Shown piece after piece: positions 21,875 to 31,870 of a stretch of DNA of 64,000 bases. The position numbers were made by a program, and so were the translations under genes. Origin of the DNA: an uncultured Oscillospiraceae bacterium. GTDB taxonomy: Bacteria > Bacillota > Clostridia > Oscillospirales > Oscillospiraceae. The notes beneath the pieces were generated by a model, which did no database searches, was not told where the DNA came from, and saw only the letters and a list, made by a program, of their open reading frames with translations. The DNA is taken from contig CAAEEO010000017.1 of assembly GCA_900754965.1 (NCBI GenBank), positions 1 to 64,000 of the forward strand. Direction: 5' to 3'. How positions within the stretch are numbered: position 1 is the stretch's first letter; every line of letters begins with the position of its first letter.

Positions 21875-22558
21875 TTACTCTTCCAGGAGAATCGGTGCGC
21901 GATTTTGCAGAGAGAACTTTACTGCCTGCCACAGAATGGAATAGGCATATCGTGCCAAGGAGACCACGGAATATCCGGTTTTTTCTGTACCCTGCACCGA
22001 GTATCCTTCTTTTTCCTGCCAGGAAAGCACCACATCTTCATCAGCTTTCCAGCCCAATTCGTTGATTCTCAGCAATTCCAACAGCAGCGCACCGGCTGTG
22101 GCAATGGTAATTTGGTCTCCGGTGGGTGTTTCCCCCTGGAGCATCAGCGGATGTTCCAACGGCAGCCACCACTGGGCACGCTTGAACAGTGACCAGCTCA
22201 GCGTCTGGTCGTCCATGGCGCGCTGAATCAGTGGTTCCCCAGTGAAATCCCAGTCAGCAGATACCTCTCCGGGATAGGGTTCTCCATAAACTTTTGCCGC
22301 TGCGTACAACAGTAACGCGCCAAACGCAGTTTCTCCCAATTCCGTCGCCCAGTACGGTCCCTCATTGCTTTCTGTCCATTCATTACTCTGGCCGATGGAA
22401 TCGGTAATCGCCCCAAGCACACTGTCTCTCCAGTGGGAAACGATCTCCTGCACGGTTTCCGCAGGTAAACCGCCCTCAGAATCTCCCTGTTGTTTCTCAT
22501 CACCCCAGTTTCCGGTATAATAACGGGTCAGAGGACCTACATATAAATTCATTTCCAT
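21875..22558 (-). CDS. Conserved hypothetical protein (LYVGPLTRYYTGNW family)
   Basis: This 227-residue soluble protein begins with a distinctive LYVGPLTRYYTGNW motif and contains ELGETAFGALLLYAAAKVYG and TAGALLLELLRINELGW. I recall the same N-terminal motif in uncharacterised proteins of many bacteria, which suggests a conserved family without a known role. AAGGAG stands 9 bases before the start. No operon partner is evident. Confidence 0.75.
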   Translation of the reverse strand: MEMNLYVGPLTRYYTGNWGDEKQQGDSEGGLPAETVQEIVSHWRDSVLGAITDSIGQSNEWTESNEGPYWATELGETAFGALLLYAAAKVYGEPYPGEVSADWDFTGEPLIQRAMDDQTLSWSLFKRAQWWLPLEHPLMLQGETPTGDQITIATAGALLLELLRINELGWKADEDVVLSWQEKEGYSVQGTEKTGYSVVSLARYAYSILWQAVKFSLQNRAPILLEE

Positions 22559-22659
22559 AGTTCGTATCTCCTTTTCCGAGGCATGATACAGATTGCATAC
22601 ACCTCCGGGATTGCTCTGCTGTTTAGTATATCAAAGTTTCACAGCAGTTACAAGAAAAA

Positions 22660-22690
22660 GGAAAAACGCCCGCAGCAAATGCTGCGGGCG
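22660..22690 (-). terminator. Terminator of the ribosomal super-operon
   Basis: On the minus strand a perfect 11-bp stem (22680-22690 with 22667-22677) is followed by TTTTT, just after rplQ. Confidence 0.95.
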
Positions 22691-22706
22691 ATCAATCCAA
22701 TTCAGA

Positions 22707-23048
22707 TTACACCAGTTCGATAACTGCCATCTCAGCAGCGTCGCCGCGACGGGCGCCGATGCGGGTGATGCGGGTGTAACCACCGTTGCGCTCGTTGTAT
22801 TTGGGAGCAACCTCGTCAAATACCTTCTTTGCAACGTCTTCCCGAGTGATGAAGGACAGAGCCTGGCGGTAGGATGCCAGATCTTTCTTCTTACCCAGGG
22901 TGATCATCTTCTCTGCAAGAGGTGCGATCTCTTTAGCGCGGGTGATGGTGGTCTCCATCCGGCCGGTGTCCAGGAAGTCTGTGACCTGCTGGCGGAGCAT
23001 AGCCTTACGCTGATCGGTTGTCTTGCCGAGTTTTCTAGTACCGGGCAT
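22707..23048 (-). CDS. rplQ: Ribosomal protein L17
   Basis: L17 (113 residues, the short bacterial form) lies at the peptide exit side of the large subunit. [19 protein letters not shown] near the N-terminus and [19 protein letters not shown] C-terminus are typical. It is the last gene of the alpha operon, directly before the terminator. Confidence 0.98.
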   Translation of the reverse strand: MPGTRKLGKTTDQRKAMLRQQVTDFLDTGRMETTITRAKEIAPLAEKMITLGKKKDLASYRQALSFITREDVAKKVFDEVAPKYNERNGGYTRITRIGARRGDAAEMAVIELV

Positions 23049-23091
23049 ATTACTAACCTCCTAAGGTTGAATAGGGCACAAAAGTGACCCT

Positions 23092-24042
23092 TTACTGGTT
23101 ATCGTCGCTCGCCAGAGACAGACCCAGCTGGGCGAGCTTATGCTCCACCTCTTCCAGGGACTTTCTGCCGAGGTTGCGGACCTTGATCATCTCATCCTGA
23201 GTCTTGTTGATCAGGTCCTCAACAGTGTTGATGTTTGCTCTCTTCAGGCAGTTGAAACTACGCACAGAGAGATCCAACTCCTCAATCGTCATGTCAAGCA
23301 GCTTGTCTTTGGGTGTTTCCACCTTTTCCACAACGGTGCTTGTACCGCCAACTGTTTCGGAGAGGTCTGTAAAAATGGTGAAGTGATCGACCAGAATCTT
23401 CGCGCCGAGAGACAGAGCGTTTCTCGCCGTGATCGTCTTGTCAGTCCAGACTTCAATGGTCAATTTGTCAAAGTCGGTCTGGTTGCCAACACGGGTGTTT
23501 TCCACCGTGTAGTTGACCTTGAGAACCGGAGTATAGATGGAGTCAACGGGAATGGTACCAATGGGCATCTGGGGCGTTTTGTTCTTTGCAGCAGGAACAT
23601 AGCCGCGGCCGTGGCCGATAGTCAGTTCCATGCTCAAAGATGCACCGGCACCCAGCGTAGCAATGTGCAGATCCGGATTGAGGATCTCCACCTCGCCGTC
23701 AGCCTTGATGTCACCTGCGGTAACTTCACCCTCGCCAGCTGCATCAATGTAGACCGTCTTGGGAGTCTGCGTGTGGATCCGAGCCAGGATCCCCTTCACG
23801 TTCAGAACAATCTCCGTCACGTCTTCTTTGACGCCGGGAATGGTAGTGAACTCATGCTGAACGCCGGAAATCTTGATGCTGGTCACAGCAGTACCAGGCA
23901 GAGAGGAGAGCAGGACTCGTCTCAGCGAGTTTCCCAGGGTTGTACCATAGCCGCGCTCCAGGGGTTCAATGATGTATTTACCGTACGAATCGTCGGTCGG
24001 CGTTTCGAGACATACTATACGCGGTTTCTCTATTTCGATCAT
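23092..24042 (-). CDS. rpoA: RNA polymerase alpha subunit
   Basis: Alpha (316 residues) dimerises to start RNA polymerase assembly. The N-terminal domain ([20 protein letters not shown]) and the C-terminal domain that contacts UP elements and regulators ([20 protein letters not shown], then [10 protein letters not shown]) are complete. The 24042 start has AAGGAGGG upstream; the longer in-frame ATG at 24084 is not supported. Confidence 0.98.
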   Translation of the reverse strand: MIEIEKPRIVCLETPTDDSYGKYIIEPLERGYGTTLGNSLRRVLLSSLPGTAVTSIKISGVQHEFTTIPGVKEDVTEIVLNVKGILARIHTQTPKTVYIDAAGEGEVTAGDIKADGEVEILNPDLHIATLGAGASLSMELTIGHGRGYVPAAKNKTPQMPIGTIPVDSIYTPVLKVNYTVENTRVGNQTDFDKLTIEVWTDKTITARNALSLGAKILVDHFTIFTDLSETVGGTSTVVEKVETPKDKLLDMTIEELDLSVRSFNCLKRANINTVEDLINKTQDEMIKVRNLGRKSLEEVEHKLAQLGLSLASDDNQ

Positions 24043-24120
24043 ATAGACTAAACCCTCCTTATTTGATTTTTGTGCCATAGGCACGTGGTTTTCAGCTTAC
24101 CAATTCTGAGGGTCTGGGGA

Positions 24121-24732
24121 TTACTTGGAGTACAACTCGACGATCATGTGTTCAGCAACCTCATAATCGATGTCGTCTCTTGCGGGCATAGCAACAACAG
24201 TGCCTTCGCCCTTCTTTGCATCATAAGTCAGCCATTTGGGCAGGCCGCGGAATGCATCTTCCTCCATGAAGCCCTTGATACGCTCAATGCTTCTGCTGGA
24301 TTCCTTGACACCGATCACCATGCCGGGTTTCACCAGGAAAGAGGGGATGTTCACCATGCTGCCGTTGACGGTGTAGTGACCGTGAGACACCAGCTCACGA
24401 GCCTCGCGTCTGGTCTTAGCCAGACCCAGGCGGTAGATCACGTTGTCCAGGCGGCGCTCGATGGTGGTCAGCAGAACCTCACCGGTGATTCCGGGAGCCT
24501 TTTCTGCCTTCTCGTAATATGCACGGAACTGCTTTTCCTGAATACCATAGATGAACTTGACCTTCTGTTTCTCGTTCATCTGCAGAGCGTACTCGCTCTT
24601 CTTGGTTCTCTTCTTTGCATTGGGGTTCCGCTTATCGGAGCTCAGTTTAGATTTGTCGGTATAGCCCATCACCGCAGGGGAGATGCCCAGCGCTCTGCAG
24701 CGCTTGACAATGGGCTGCATATTTCTTGCCAT
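24121..24732 (-). CDS. rpsD: Ribosomal protein S4
   Basis: S4 (203 residues) is a primary 16S rRNA binder of the 30S body. It contains the S4 RNA-binding domain (RRLDNVIYRLGLAKTRREAR, ELVSHGHYTVNG). The zinc-binding cysteines seen in some S4 proteins are absent. It lies in the alpha operon between rpsK and rpoA, the usual place in many clostridia. Confidence 0.98.
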   Translation of the reverse strand: MARNMQPIVKRCRALGISPAVMGYTDKSKLSSDKRNPNAKKRTKKSEYALQMNEKQKVKFIYGIQEKQFRAYYEKAEKAPGITGEVLLTTIERRLDNVIYRLGLAKTRREARELVSHGHYTVNGSMVNIPSFLVKPGMVIGVKESSRSIERIKGFMEEDAFRGLPKWLTYDAKKGEGTVVAMPARDDIDYEVAEHMIVELYSK

Positions 24733-24755
24733 AGTCTATTTCCTCCTTCCCAAAA

Positions 24756-25157
24756 TCAGACGCGGCGGCGTTTGGGAGGACGGCAGCCATTGTGAGGAAT
24801 GGGAGTGACGTCCTTGATCATGGTGACTTCCAGACCTGCGGTCTGCAGTGCACGGATCGCTGCTTCACGTCCTTGGCCGGGACCCTTGACATAAACTTCA
24901 ACGGTCTTCAGGCCGTGATCCATAGCTGCTTTTGCTGCAGTCTCTGCAGCAGTCTGAGCAGCGAAAGGAGTGGACTTTCTGCTGCCACGGAAACCCATCT
25001 CGCCGGCAGATGCCCAGGAAATGGCATTGCCCTGCATGTCAGTGATGGTGACCATGGTGTTGTTGAAAGAGGAGCTGATATGAACCTGACCTTTTTCAAT
25101 ATTCTTCCGCTCTTTGCGGCGAGTTCTGACTTTTTTCTTAGCATTTGCTGCTGCCAT
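24756..25157 (-). CDS. rpsK: Ribosomal protein S11
   Basis: S11 (133 residues) lines the mRNA path on the 30S platform. [34 protein letters not shown] and the C-terminal [15 protein letters not shown] are characteristic. It belongs to the alpha operon. Confidence 0.98.
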   Translation of the reverse strand: MAAANAKKKVRTRRKERKNIEKGQVHISSSFNNTMVTITDMQGNAISWASAGEMGFRGSRKSTPFAAQTAAETAAKAAMDHGLKTVEVYVKGPGQGREAAIRALQTAGLEVTMIKDVTPIPHNGCRPPKRRRV

Positions 25158-25172
25158 AATTCATATCCCTCC

Positions 25173-25541
25173 TTACTTCTTCTTATTTGCGACGGTCCGT
25201 TTGGGACCTTTACGGGTACGAGCATTGGTCTTGCTTCTCTGGCCACGGACGGGCAGACCCTTTCTGTGGCGCAGGCCGCGGTAGCAGCCGATCTCGGTCA
25301 GACGCTTGATGTCCAGAGCGGTCTGACGACGCAGGTCGCCTTCCACAATGAAGTTGTGGTCAATGCACTCGCGGATTTTTGCCTCTTCCTCGTCAGTGAG
25401 GTCTTTTACTCTGGTGTCGGGGTTGATCCCGGTCATATCCAGGATCTTCTTTGCGCTGGTCCTGCCGATTCCGTAGACATAAGTGAGTCCGATCTCGATT
25501 CTCTTGTCTTTAGGCAGGTCAACGCCGGCTATACGTGCCAT
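25173..25541 (-). CDS. rpsM: Ribosomal protein S13
   Basis: S13 (122 residues) sits in the 30S head and contacts the P-site t[23 protein letters not shown], the [11 protein letters not shown] helix-hairpin and the basic tail [15 protein letters not shown] are diagnostic. A 132-base gap that can fold into GC-rich hairpins separates it from rpmJ. Confidence 0.98.
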   Translation of the reverse strand: MARIAGVDLPKDKRIEIGLTYVYGIGRTSAKKILDMTGINPDTRVKDLTDEEEAKIRECIDHNFIVEGDLRRQTALDIKRLTEIGCYRGLRHRKGLPVRGQRSKTNARTRKGPKRTVANKKK

Positions 25542-25673
25542 ACTAATTGATCATTCCTTTCAATGATTGTTTTTCGCACCTTGTTACGCGCACGGGGCTT
25601 CATCCCGCCGGAGGGAGCCTCCGATTGCAGTGCGGCTTGGGTGAATTGTGTTCAGGACCGTATTTTGAATGGC

Positions 25674-25787
25674 TCAGCCCTGTCTCTGCTTATGCTTGGG
25701 GTTCTCGCAGATAACCATGACCTTGCCCTTGCGCTTGATGATCTTGCATTTCTCGCACATGGGCTTTACGGACGGTCTAACTTTCAT
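25674..25787 (-). CDS. rpmJ: Ribosomal protein L36
   Basis: This 37-residue protein starts [15 protein letters not shown] and has the zinc ligands Cys11, Cys14, Cys27 and His32, so it is the zinc-binding form of L36. GGAGG precedes the start. It sits between infA and rpsM, as usual in Firmicutes. Confidence 0.97.
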   Translation of the reverse strand: MKVRPSVKPMCEKCKIIKRKGKVMVICENPKHKQRQG

Positions 25788-25799
25788 TTCTTAAACCTC

Positions 25800-26018
25800 C
25801 TATTTACTTCTCCAGGTGATCCGGCCCCGGGTCAGATCGTACGGAGACATCTGAACCGTGACTTTATCGCCTGGGAGAATACGAATGTAGTTCATCCGGA
25901 GTTTCCCGGAAATGTGTGCCAAAATGACATGGCCGTTGCCAATATCCACTTTGAACATCGTGTTGGGCAGAGCCTCGACGACCGTACCCTCAAGTTCGAT
26001 TTCTTCGTCTTTCGACAT
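25800..26018 (-). CDS. infA: Translation initiation factor IF-1
   Basis: IF-1 (72 residues) is an OB-fold protein that occupies the ribosomal A site during initiation. [39 protein letters not shown] and TRGRITWR are typical. It lies 27 bases after map and 12 bases before rpmJ. Confidence 0.98.
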   Translation of the reverse strand: MSKDEEIELEGTVVEALPNTMFKVDIGNGHVILAHISGKLRMNYIRILPGDKVTVQMSPYDLTRGRITWRSK

Positions 26019-26045
26019 ACTTAACCTCCTCGAATGCTGCGTTCA

Positions 26046-26804
26046 TCAAATGTCATCTGCCATCGTAAGGATCTCTGGCTCGCCGTCGGTGATGCAGATG
26101 GTGTTCTCATAGTGGGCACAGAGTTTGCCGTCCACTGTGACAACGGTCCAATCATTATCCAGCACGCGAATGGCAGCGCCGCCCATGTTGACCATGGGTT
26201 CGATTGCCAAAGTCATGCCTTTGACCAGACGAGGACCGTGACCGGCCCGGCCATAATTGGGAACTTCCGGTGCTTCGTGCAGATCTGTACCCACACCGTG
26301 ACCCACATACTCCCGCACAATGCTGTACCCATGTCGTTCCACATACTCCTGAATGGCGGCACTAATATCGCCCAGCCGATTTCCGGCCTTTGCAAATTTG
26401 ATGCCCTCAAAGAAACTCTGCCGGGTGACCCGAATCAGTTCCTTGACTTCCTCAGAAACTTCTCCGCAGGGGAAAGTTCCGGCACAGTCGCCGTGGAATC
26501 CATGGATCTTGGCTCCCACATCCACACTGACGATATCGCCGTTGCGGATCACACGGGGGCCGGGAATGCCGTGGATCAGTTCCTCGTTCACAGAAATGCA
26601 GGCACTTGCCGGAAATCCGCCGTAATGGAGGAAAGAAGGTGTCGCACCTGATTTCGTGATAAATTTGTACACTTCCTGGTCGATCTGTTCGGTAGTCACG
26701 CCATCCGCGATCGCCTGTCGTGCGATGGTTCGTGCGCCGGCGGTGAGTTTTCCCGCCTTGCGCATGAACTCAATTTCCCGAGGGGATTTGATAATGATCG
26801 GCAT
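26046..26804 (-). CDS. map: Methionine aminopeptidase, type I
   Basis: This 252-residue metalloenzyme removes the initiator Met from nascent proteins. Metal ligands are visible in SVDVGAKIHGFHGDCAGTFP (two Asp), GHGVGTDLHEAPEVPN (His), and two Glu in LAIEPMV and the C-terminal YENTICIT. It lies in the secY-adk-map-infA order common to Firmicutes, 2 bases after adk. Confidence 0.98.
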   Translation of the reverse strand: MPIIIKSPREIEFMRKAGKLTAGARTIARQAIADGVTTEQIDQEVYKFITKSGATPSFLHYGGFPASACISVNEELIHGIPGPRVIRNGDIVSVDVGAKIHGFHGDCAGTFPCGEVSEEVKELIRVTRQSFFEGIKFAKAGNRLGDISAAIQEYVERHGYSIVREYVGHGVGTDLHEAPEVPNYGRAGHGPRLVKGMTLAIEPMVNMGGAAIRVLDNDWTVVTVDGKLCAHYENTICITDGEPEILTMADDI

Positions 26805-26806
26805 AG

Positions 26807-27439
26807 TCAGATCCCCAGGATTTTGTAAATTTCAGCGGTAGTGGCCTCAATGGTGGGCTGATTATCCACCGTTTTCAGCGCGCCACGCTGTGCGTAGAAT
26901 TCCTTCAGCGGCTCGGTCTCTTTATGATAAGTGACCAGGCGAGCCTTCACAGTCTCAGGTGCGTCATCCTTACGGATGGTCAGCTGAGTACCGCAGCTGT
27001 CACAGACACCCTCCTGCTTGGGAGGATTGGAGACCACATGGAAGGATGCACCGCAGTTGGGGCAGGTCCGACGACCGGACATCCGGTCGATGATGGTCTG
27101 GTCTGCAATCTCGATAGACAGCGCACAGTCAATGTGAATCCCGTTGGCCTCCAGAGCTTCTGCCTGGGGGATCGTACGGGGAACACCATCGAGAATGAAT
27201 CCGTTTTTGCAGTCGGGCTCTGCCAGACGCTCACAGACGATGCCGATAATGACTTCGTCAGGAACCAGCGCACCCTGATCCATATACTCCTTGGCTTTCA
27301 GGCCCACGGGCGTGCCGTTTTTCACGGCAGCCCGCAGGATATTGCCAGTGGAGATGGTCGGAATCTGCAATTTTTTGCACAGGATTTCCGCCTGTGTACC
27401 TTTACCGGCGCCAGGGGCGCCCAAAAGCACAAGTTTCAT
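26807..27439 (-). CDS. adk: Adenylate kinase, zinc-LID form
   Basis: The enzyme (210 residues) interconverts AMP plus ATP with two ADP. The Walker A loop is GAPGAGKGTQ, and the LID carries a structural zinc site (CPNC and CDSC), typical of Gram-positive adenylate kinases. It follows secY by 15 bases. Confidence 0.98.
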   Translation of the reverse strand: MKLVLLGAPGAGKGTQAEILCKKLQIPTISTGNILRAAVKNGTPVGLKAKEYMDQGALVPDEVIIGIVCERLAEPDCKNGFILDGVPRTIPQAEALEANGIHIDCALSIEIADQTIIDRMSGRRTCPNCGASFHVVSNPPKQEGVCDSCGTQLTIRKDDAPETVKARLVTYHKETEPLKEFYAQRGALKTVDNQPTIEATTAEIYKILGI

Positions 27440-27454
27440 GAGCTTCTCCTCCGA

Positions 27455-28861
27455 TTATTCCAGGAAACCTTTGTAATTCCGCATAATCATCTGTGCCTCC
27501 AGAGCGCGGACAGTTTCCAGTGCCACGCTGACCACAATGATCACGGATGTTCCGCCCAGATACACGCCGGAGTTGGCAGCACTGGTGGAGCAGATGCTGA
27601 TGATGATAGGCGCAACAGCGATCACGCTCAGATACAGAGCACCGAACAGAGTGATCTTATTGAGCACCTTGTTCAGATATTCGCTGGTGGGCCGGCCCGG
27701 ACGGATGCCGGGGATAAAGCCGCCGTTCTTCTTCAGGTTGTTTGCAACCTCCACGGTGTTGAACTGGATCGTGGAGTAGAAGTACGCAAAGAAGATGATG
27801 AGCAGCAGGTAAATGATCGCGTACAGGACACTGGAAGTGTTAAACACTCTCAGGAATCCGCCCCAGAACCCTTCGCTGTCCTGAGTAATGCCGAACAGCA
27901 TGCAAATGGTTGCAGGCAGAGATGCCAGGGACTGTGCGAAGATGATGGGCATAACGCCGGACATATTCACCTTCATGGGCAGATTGGTGGACTGGCCGCC
28001 GTACATCTTCCGGCCGACCACTCTCTTGGAGTACTGGACGGGGATGCGGCGCTCGGCGTCGTTGACCACAATGATCAGGAACACCAGAGCCAGTGCGCCC
28101 AACAGCACCAGAATCAGAGTCCAGGGAGCCAGAGCGCTGTCCATCACGAACTGTGCCTGTTCTGCAGCGGCATCGCCGTAAACGGCGGAGTACTCGCTGG
28201 TCAGGCTTTCCAGAGTCATCTCACCGCTGCGGATCTTCAGCCAGTTGCCAAAGTTGGTAACCATGGTTGCGATCGCAGTGGGGAAACGGGAAACAATGCC
28301 GGTGAACAGGATGATGGAGATACCGTTGCCGATACCGAATTCCGTGATCTGTTCGCCCAGCCACATCACCAGGGCAGAGCCGGAGGTGAAGGTGAAGATG
28401 ATGACCAGAGCCGGCCAGATGCCGGTTGCATCAGCAGTCAGCATACCGTTGTTTTTGATCAGCATGTAGTAGGCAAAGCCCTGCAACAGACCGATCAGAA
28501 CGGTAGCATAACGGGTAATGCTGGCAATCTTCTTTCTGCCTTCCTCGCCGCCCTCTTTCTGGAGACGCTCCAGAGCAGGGATGGCGATGGTCAGCAGCTG
28601 AATGATAATCGATGCGTTAATATAGGGCTGGATGCTCAGTGCAAATATGGTTGCCTGGGACAGCGCACTGCCGGACATGACGTTCCAAAGTCCAAGCACA
28701 GTGTTTTCCATCTGCTGGAAATACTGGGTGAGCAAGGTGGTGTCCACATAAGGGACAGGAACTGCATTGCCGATGCGGTACAGGAGCAGGATCACAAACG
28801 TAAAAATCAGCTTTTTACGGATGTCCTCCACCTTCCAGGCATTCCGCATAGTCTCAAGCAC
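27455..28861 (-). CDS. secY: Protein translocase subunit SecY
   Basis: SecY (468 residues) is the ten-helix channel of the Sec translocon. The N-terminal KLIFTFVILLLYRIGNAVPV helix, the plug region and the cytoplasmic loop RRIPVQYSKRVVGRKMYGG are conserved. It abuts rplO without a gap. SecA, its motor, is encoded at 43439-46210 in the same window. Confidence 0.98.
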   Translation of the reverse strand: MLETMRNAWKVEDIRKKLIFTFVILLLYRIGNAVPVPYVDTTLLTQYFQQMENTVLGLWNVMSGSALSQATIFALSIQPYINASIIIQLLTIAIPALERLQKEGGEEGRKKIASITRYATVLIGLLQGFAYYMLIKNNGMLTADATGIWPALVIIFTFTSGSALVMWLGEQITEFGIGNGISIILFTGIVSRFPTAIATMVTNFGNWLKIRSGEMTLESLTSEYSAVYGDAAAEQAQFVMDSALAPWTLILVLLGALALVFLIIVVNDAERRIPVQYSKRVVGRKMYGGQSTNLPMKVNMSGVMPIIFAQSLASLPATICMLFGITQDSEGFWGGFLRVFNTSSVLYAIIYLLLIIFFAYFYSTIQFNTVEVANNLKKNGGFIPGIRPGRPTSEYLNKVLNKITLFGALYLSVIAVAPIIISICSTSAANSGVYLGGTSVIIVVSVALETVRALEAQMIMRNYKGFLE

Positions 28862-29302
28862 TTAGACCACCTCAGCCTTTCCGCCTGCAGCCTCGATCTT
28901 TGCCTTTGCGGATTCGGAGAAGGCTGTTGCGCGGACAGTCACTTTCTTGGTCACTTCGCCGCAACCCAGGAATTTCACGCCGTATTCGCACTTGGACAGC
29001 ACGCCGGCGACCAGCAGCGCCTGTGCATCAACCACAGCGCCGTCTTCAAACTTGTTCAGCACGGAAACGTTAACTGCCTCCAGGGGTTTCGCAAAGATGT
29101 TGTTGAAACCTCTTTTGGGGATACGCCGTGCCAGGGGCATCTGGCCGCCCTCGAAACCGACGCGAACGCCGCCGCCGGAACGTGCCTTCTGACCCTTGTG
29201 GCCGCGGCCTGCGGTCTTGCCGTTGCCGGTGCCGTGGCCTCTGCCTTTTCTCTTAGCGATCTGGGTGGAGCCTTCCACCGGAGAAAGTTCGTTGATATAC
29301 AT
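28862..29302 (-). CDS. rplO: Ribosomal protein L15
   Basis: L15 (146 residues) has the glycine-rich basic N-terminus [20 protein letters not shown] that threads into 23S rRNA, followed by the globular domain ending [12 protein letters not shown]. It precedes secY directly. Confidence 0.98.
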   Translation of the reverse strand: MYINELSPVEGSTQIAKRKGRGHGTGNGKTAGRGHKGQKARSGGGVRVGFEGGQMPLARRIPKRGFNNIFAKPLEAVNVSVLNKFEDGAVVDAQALLVAGVLSKCEYGVKFLGCGEVTKKVTVRATAFSESAKAKIEAAGGKAEVV

Positions 29303-29317
29303 GATGTTTCGCCCTCC

Positions 29318-29497
29318 TTATTCTTCCGTGACCTGCAGGAGATAGCCGATCTTAGCGATCTTGCCTCTGGTCTGGGGGTTATCGGGCTGGATGGTCTCGT
29401 TGCCAATCTTGTACAGACCCAGGGACTCAGCAGTTGCAATGTGCTTATCCAGTCTACCGTTCAGGCTCTTGACGAGCTTAATTTTCAGATTTGCCAT
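29318..29497 (-). CDS. rpmD: Ribosomal protein L30
   Basis: L30 (59 residues) has IKLVKSLNGRLDKHIATAES and the motif DNPQTRGKI. The 29497 start has AAGGAGGG upstream; an upstream ATG at 29554 overlaps rpsE and is rejected. The gene is present here, whereas some bacteria lack it. Confidence 0.97.
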   Translation of the reverse strand: MANLKIKLVKSLNGRLDKHIATAESLGLYKIGNETIQPDNPQTRGKIAKIGYLLQVTEE

Positions 29498-29510
29498 GAT
29501 TGCGCCCTCC

Positions 29511-30101
29511 TTAACCCAGGATCTCTTCAGGAGACTTGCCGCGCACGGCAGCAACCTGATTCACATCACGCAGGCTCTTCAGGCCCACCATGGTAGCAGC
29601 GACAACGTTCTGGGGGTTGTTGGTGCGCAGGCACTTGGTACGAATGTCCTTAATGCCAGCAGCCTCAACCACTGCACGCACAGCGCCGCCAGCGATCACG
29701 CCGGTACCAGGAGCAGCGGGCTTGAGCAGCACGCGGCCAGCGCCGAACTCGCCGATCACTTCATGGGGAATGGTAGTACCGACCATGGTGACGGTGATGA
29801 TATTCTTCTTTGCAGCTTCGATTCCCTTGCGGATTGCTTCGGAAACTTCGCTTGCCTTGCCCAGGCCGTAGCCTACACGGCCCTTACCGTCGCCCACAAC
29901 ACACAGTGCGGAGAACTTTGCCACACGGCCGCCCTTGACGGTCTTGGAAACACGGTTGAGGGCAACAACGGTTTCAGTGAATTCCTGAACTTCTTCCTCT
30001 CTGGGACGACGATCGCGACGATCCCGTCTCTCACCGCGGTCGCGGCGGTCAGAACGCTCAGGTCTATCGGTTCTTACGTTCTTTTCGTTCATATCTGCCA
30101 T
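29511..30101 (-). CDS. rpsE: Ribosomal protein S5 with an Arg/Asp-rich N-terminal extension
   Basis: S5 (196 residues) helps decoding fidelity near the mRNA entry channel. The core ([20 protein letters not shown] onward, [10 protein letters not shown]) is normal. Before it lie about 36 residues made mostly of Arg, Asp and Glu ([20 protein letters not shown]), longer than the short tail in E. coli S5. The S3 protein of the same operon carries a similar low-complexity tail. Confidence 0.97.
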   Translation of the reverse strand: MADMNEKNVRTDRPERSDRRDRGERRDRRDRRPREEEVQEFTETVVALNRVSKTVKGGRVAKFSALCVVGDGKGRVGYGLGKASEVSEAIRKGIEAAKKNIITVTMVGTTIPHEVIGEFGAGRVLLKPAAPGTGVIAGGAVRAVVEAAGIKDIRTKCLRTNNPQNVVAATMVGLKSLRDVNQVAAVRGKSPEEILG

Positions 30102-30119
30102 TGATGGTTCCTCCTCCCG

Positions 30120-30479
30120 TTAAAATTTCAGGCCGCCCTCACGGGCGCCTTCTGCCAGAGCCTGGACACGGCCGTGGTACACATAGCCACCGCGGTCGAA
30201 GACCACTTCTTCGATGCCCTTTGCCAGAGCACGCTCTGCCAGAGTCTTACCGACCAGAGCAGCACCTTCACAGTTACCGCCCTTGGCAGCGAAATCTTTT
30301 TCATGGGAAGAGGCGGCACACAGAGTGTTGCCCGCCACGTCATCAATGATCTGGGCCACGATGTGGTTTTCACTTCTGTAAACGCTCAGGCGGGGTCTCT
30401 CGGGAGTGCCGGAGATCTTGCCGCGAATTCTCTGATGCCGTTTCAGACGAGCGGCTTTTGCGTCAGCTTTCTTAATCAT
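30120..30479 (-). CDS. rplR: Ribosomal protein L18
   Basis: L18 (119 residues) binds 5S rRNA with L5. [20 protein letters not shown], the [13 protein letters not shown] stretch and the C-terminal [20 protein letters not shown] are typical. It lies between rplF and rpsE. Confidence 0.98.
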   Translation of the reverse strand: MIKKADAKAARLKRHQRIRGKISGTPERPRLSVYRSENHIVAQIIDDVAGNTLCAASSHEKDFAAKGGNCEGAALVGKTLAERALAKGIEEVVFDRGGYVYHGRVQALAEGAREGGLKF

Positions 30480-30492
30480 TCAGCACACCTCC

Positions 30493-31032
30493 TTATTTCT
30501 TGCCGGACTTACCGACCTTGCGGCGGACAACTTCGTAATCATACTTGATGCCCTTGCCCTTGTAGGGTTCGGGAGGTCTCTTGGACCGGACTTCAGCAGC
30601 GAACTGTCCAACCTTCTGCTTGTCAATACCCTTGACAATAACAGTGTTTGCATCAGGCACATCCAGCTGGATGTCTTCGTTCTCATCGATGGTCACATCG
30701 TGGGAGTAACCCAGTTTCATAACGACCTGATTGCCTTTTTTCTCTGCTCTGTAACCAACGCCGTTGATCTCCAGTTTCTTGGAGTAACCCTCGGTAACAC
30801 CCACGACCATGTTGTTGATCAGGGTACGGGTCAGACCGTGCAGGGATCTTTCTTCTTTTGCGTCGCTGGAACGCTTGACGAGCAGAACACCGTCAGCCTG
30901 CTCCACAGTGATGCAGGGGACGATATCTCTTTCCAGCTGGCCTTTGGGGCCTTTGACAGTGATGTGAGAGCCATCCACTTTCACTTCGACACCAGCGGGG
31001 ATGGCAATAGGAGCTCTACCAATTCTAGACAT
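30493..31032 (-). CDS. rplF: Ribosomal protein L6
   Basis: L6 (179 residues) has two duplicated alpha/beta domains; MSRIGRAPIAIPAGVEV opens the first and the C-terminal RRPPEPYKGKGIKYDYEVVR-type motif closes the second. It lies near the factor-binding site of the 50S subunit. Confidence 0.98.
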   Translation of the reverse strand: MSRIGRAPIAIPAGVEVKVDGSHITVKGPKGQLERDIVPCITVEQADGVLLVKRSSDAKEERSLHGLTRTLINNMVVGVTEGYSKKLEINGVGYRAEKKGNQVVMKLGYSHDVTIDENEDIQLDVPDANTVIVKGIDKQKVGQFAAEVRSKRPPEPYKGKGIKYDYEVVRRKVGKSGKK

Positions 31033-31047
31033 ATCAGTGTACCTCCC

Positions 31048-31446
31048 TTACCATACGAATGCCAGGACTTCGCCGCCGACATGAGCCTTACGAGCGGCCT
31101 TGTCAGTCATGACGCCCTTGGAAGTGGAAATGATAGCGATGCCCAGTCCTTTCAGGACCTGAGGCAGCTCGTCAGCACCGGCGTAAACACGCAGGCCGGG
31201 CTTGGAGACTCTGCGAAGACCCTGGATAGCCTTCACCTTGCCGGGAAGGTACTTCAGGGTGATGCGGATGATTCCCTGGGTGCCGTCATCGATGATCTGG
31301 AATGCCTTGATGTAGCCTTCATCGAGAAGGATCTGGGCAATGGAGATCTTCATTTTGGACGCAGGAACATCCACGGTTTCATGCTTGGCGGTACCTGCGT
31401 TGCGGATACGAGTCAGCATGTCTGCGATGGGATCTGTGATCTGCAT
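31048..31446 (-). CDS. rpsH: Ribosomal protein S8
   Basis: S8 (132 residues) binds helix 21 of 16S rRNA and in E. coli represses the spc operon. [20 protein letters not shown], then [16 protein letters not shown] and [20 protein letters not shown] are conserved. Here it is the first gene of a separate transcription unit, with its own promoter about 220 bases upstream. Confidence 0.98.
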   Translation of the reverse strand: MQITDPIADMLTRIRNAGTAKHETVDVPASKMKISIAQILLDEGYIKAFQIIDDGTQGIIRITLKYLPGKVKAIQGLRRVSKPGLRVYAGADELPQVLKGLGIAIISTSKGVMTDKAARKAHVGGEVLAFVW

Positions 31447-31663
31447 AATGTTTCCTCCTATTGTAGAGTTACAGACCGGCTTTACCGGTTCTGTTTAGGC
31501 GGCGAGGTTCCACACTAATGCCTGATTAGCTGCGGCCTTTCGCCATCCTGCGGGATTTTCCCGACTATAAAAACCGCTCATGCGGATTTTACCATTTTCA
31601 GGTCCGTTTCATACGGTCTTACCGCTAAAAAGCGCACAAAAATACTGCACGCCCGAAACGTGA
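31447..31663 (-). ncRNA. Structured 5' leader of the rpsH operon (candidate cis-regulatory RNA)
   Basis: The transcript from the promoter at 31670 begins with about 217 untranslated bases. A stem CCGC/GCGG followed by a T run (about 31567-31588) resembles a weak terminator. A hairpin built on CTAAT/ATTAG is enclosed by GGCG/CGCC, and a last hairpin ACCGG/CCGGT with CAG/CTG lies about 20 bases before the ribosome-binding site. No open frame with a ribosome-binding site is present. The position before rpsH suggests feedback control by a ribosomal protein, which is inference. Confidence 0.5.
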
Positions 31664-31669
31664 CAAGTC

Positions 31670-31698
31670 ATTATACTTCGAATTTTCGGATTTGTAAA
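31670..31698 (-). promoter_or_regulatory. Internal promoter of the rpsH-rplQ half of the super-operon
   Basis: On the minus strand TTTACA (31693-31698) and TATAAT (31670-31675) are separated by 17 bp. Confidence 0.88.
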
Positions 31699-31834
31699 GA
31701 AAATTCCTTGCCATTCCCTGCTATTTTCACGCTTTTTTGCAAAATCAGCGAATTGCACAGTTTGCACAAACCAAATCCTTTTCTTTCCGTGATATTCACA
31801 GTTTGCATTTTCAGGGAGTTCTCTTCTCCCAGGC

Positions 31835-31870
31835 AAAAAAAGCAGGCACCGCAGCATTCGCTGCAGTGCC
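31835..31870 (-). terminator. Terminator between rpsN and rpsH
   Basis: On the minus strand an 11-bp stem with one mismatch (31860-31870 with 31845-31855) and a GAAT loop is followed closely by TTTTTTT, right after rpsN. Confidence 0.88.

Noticed and set aside
26924..29596. 890-residue plus-strand open frame
   Set aside because: It is antisense to adk, secY, rplO and rpmD and results from the codon bias of those genes; its translation has no coherent motifs.
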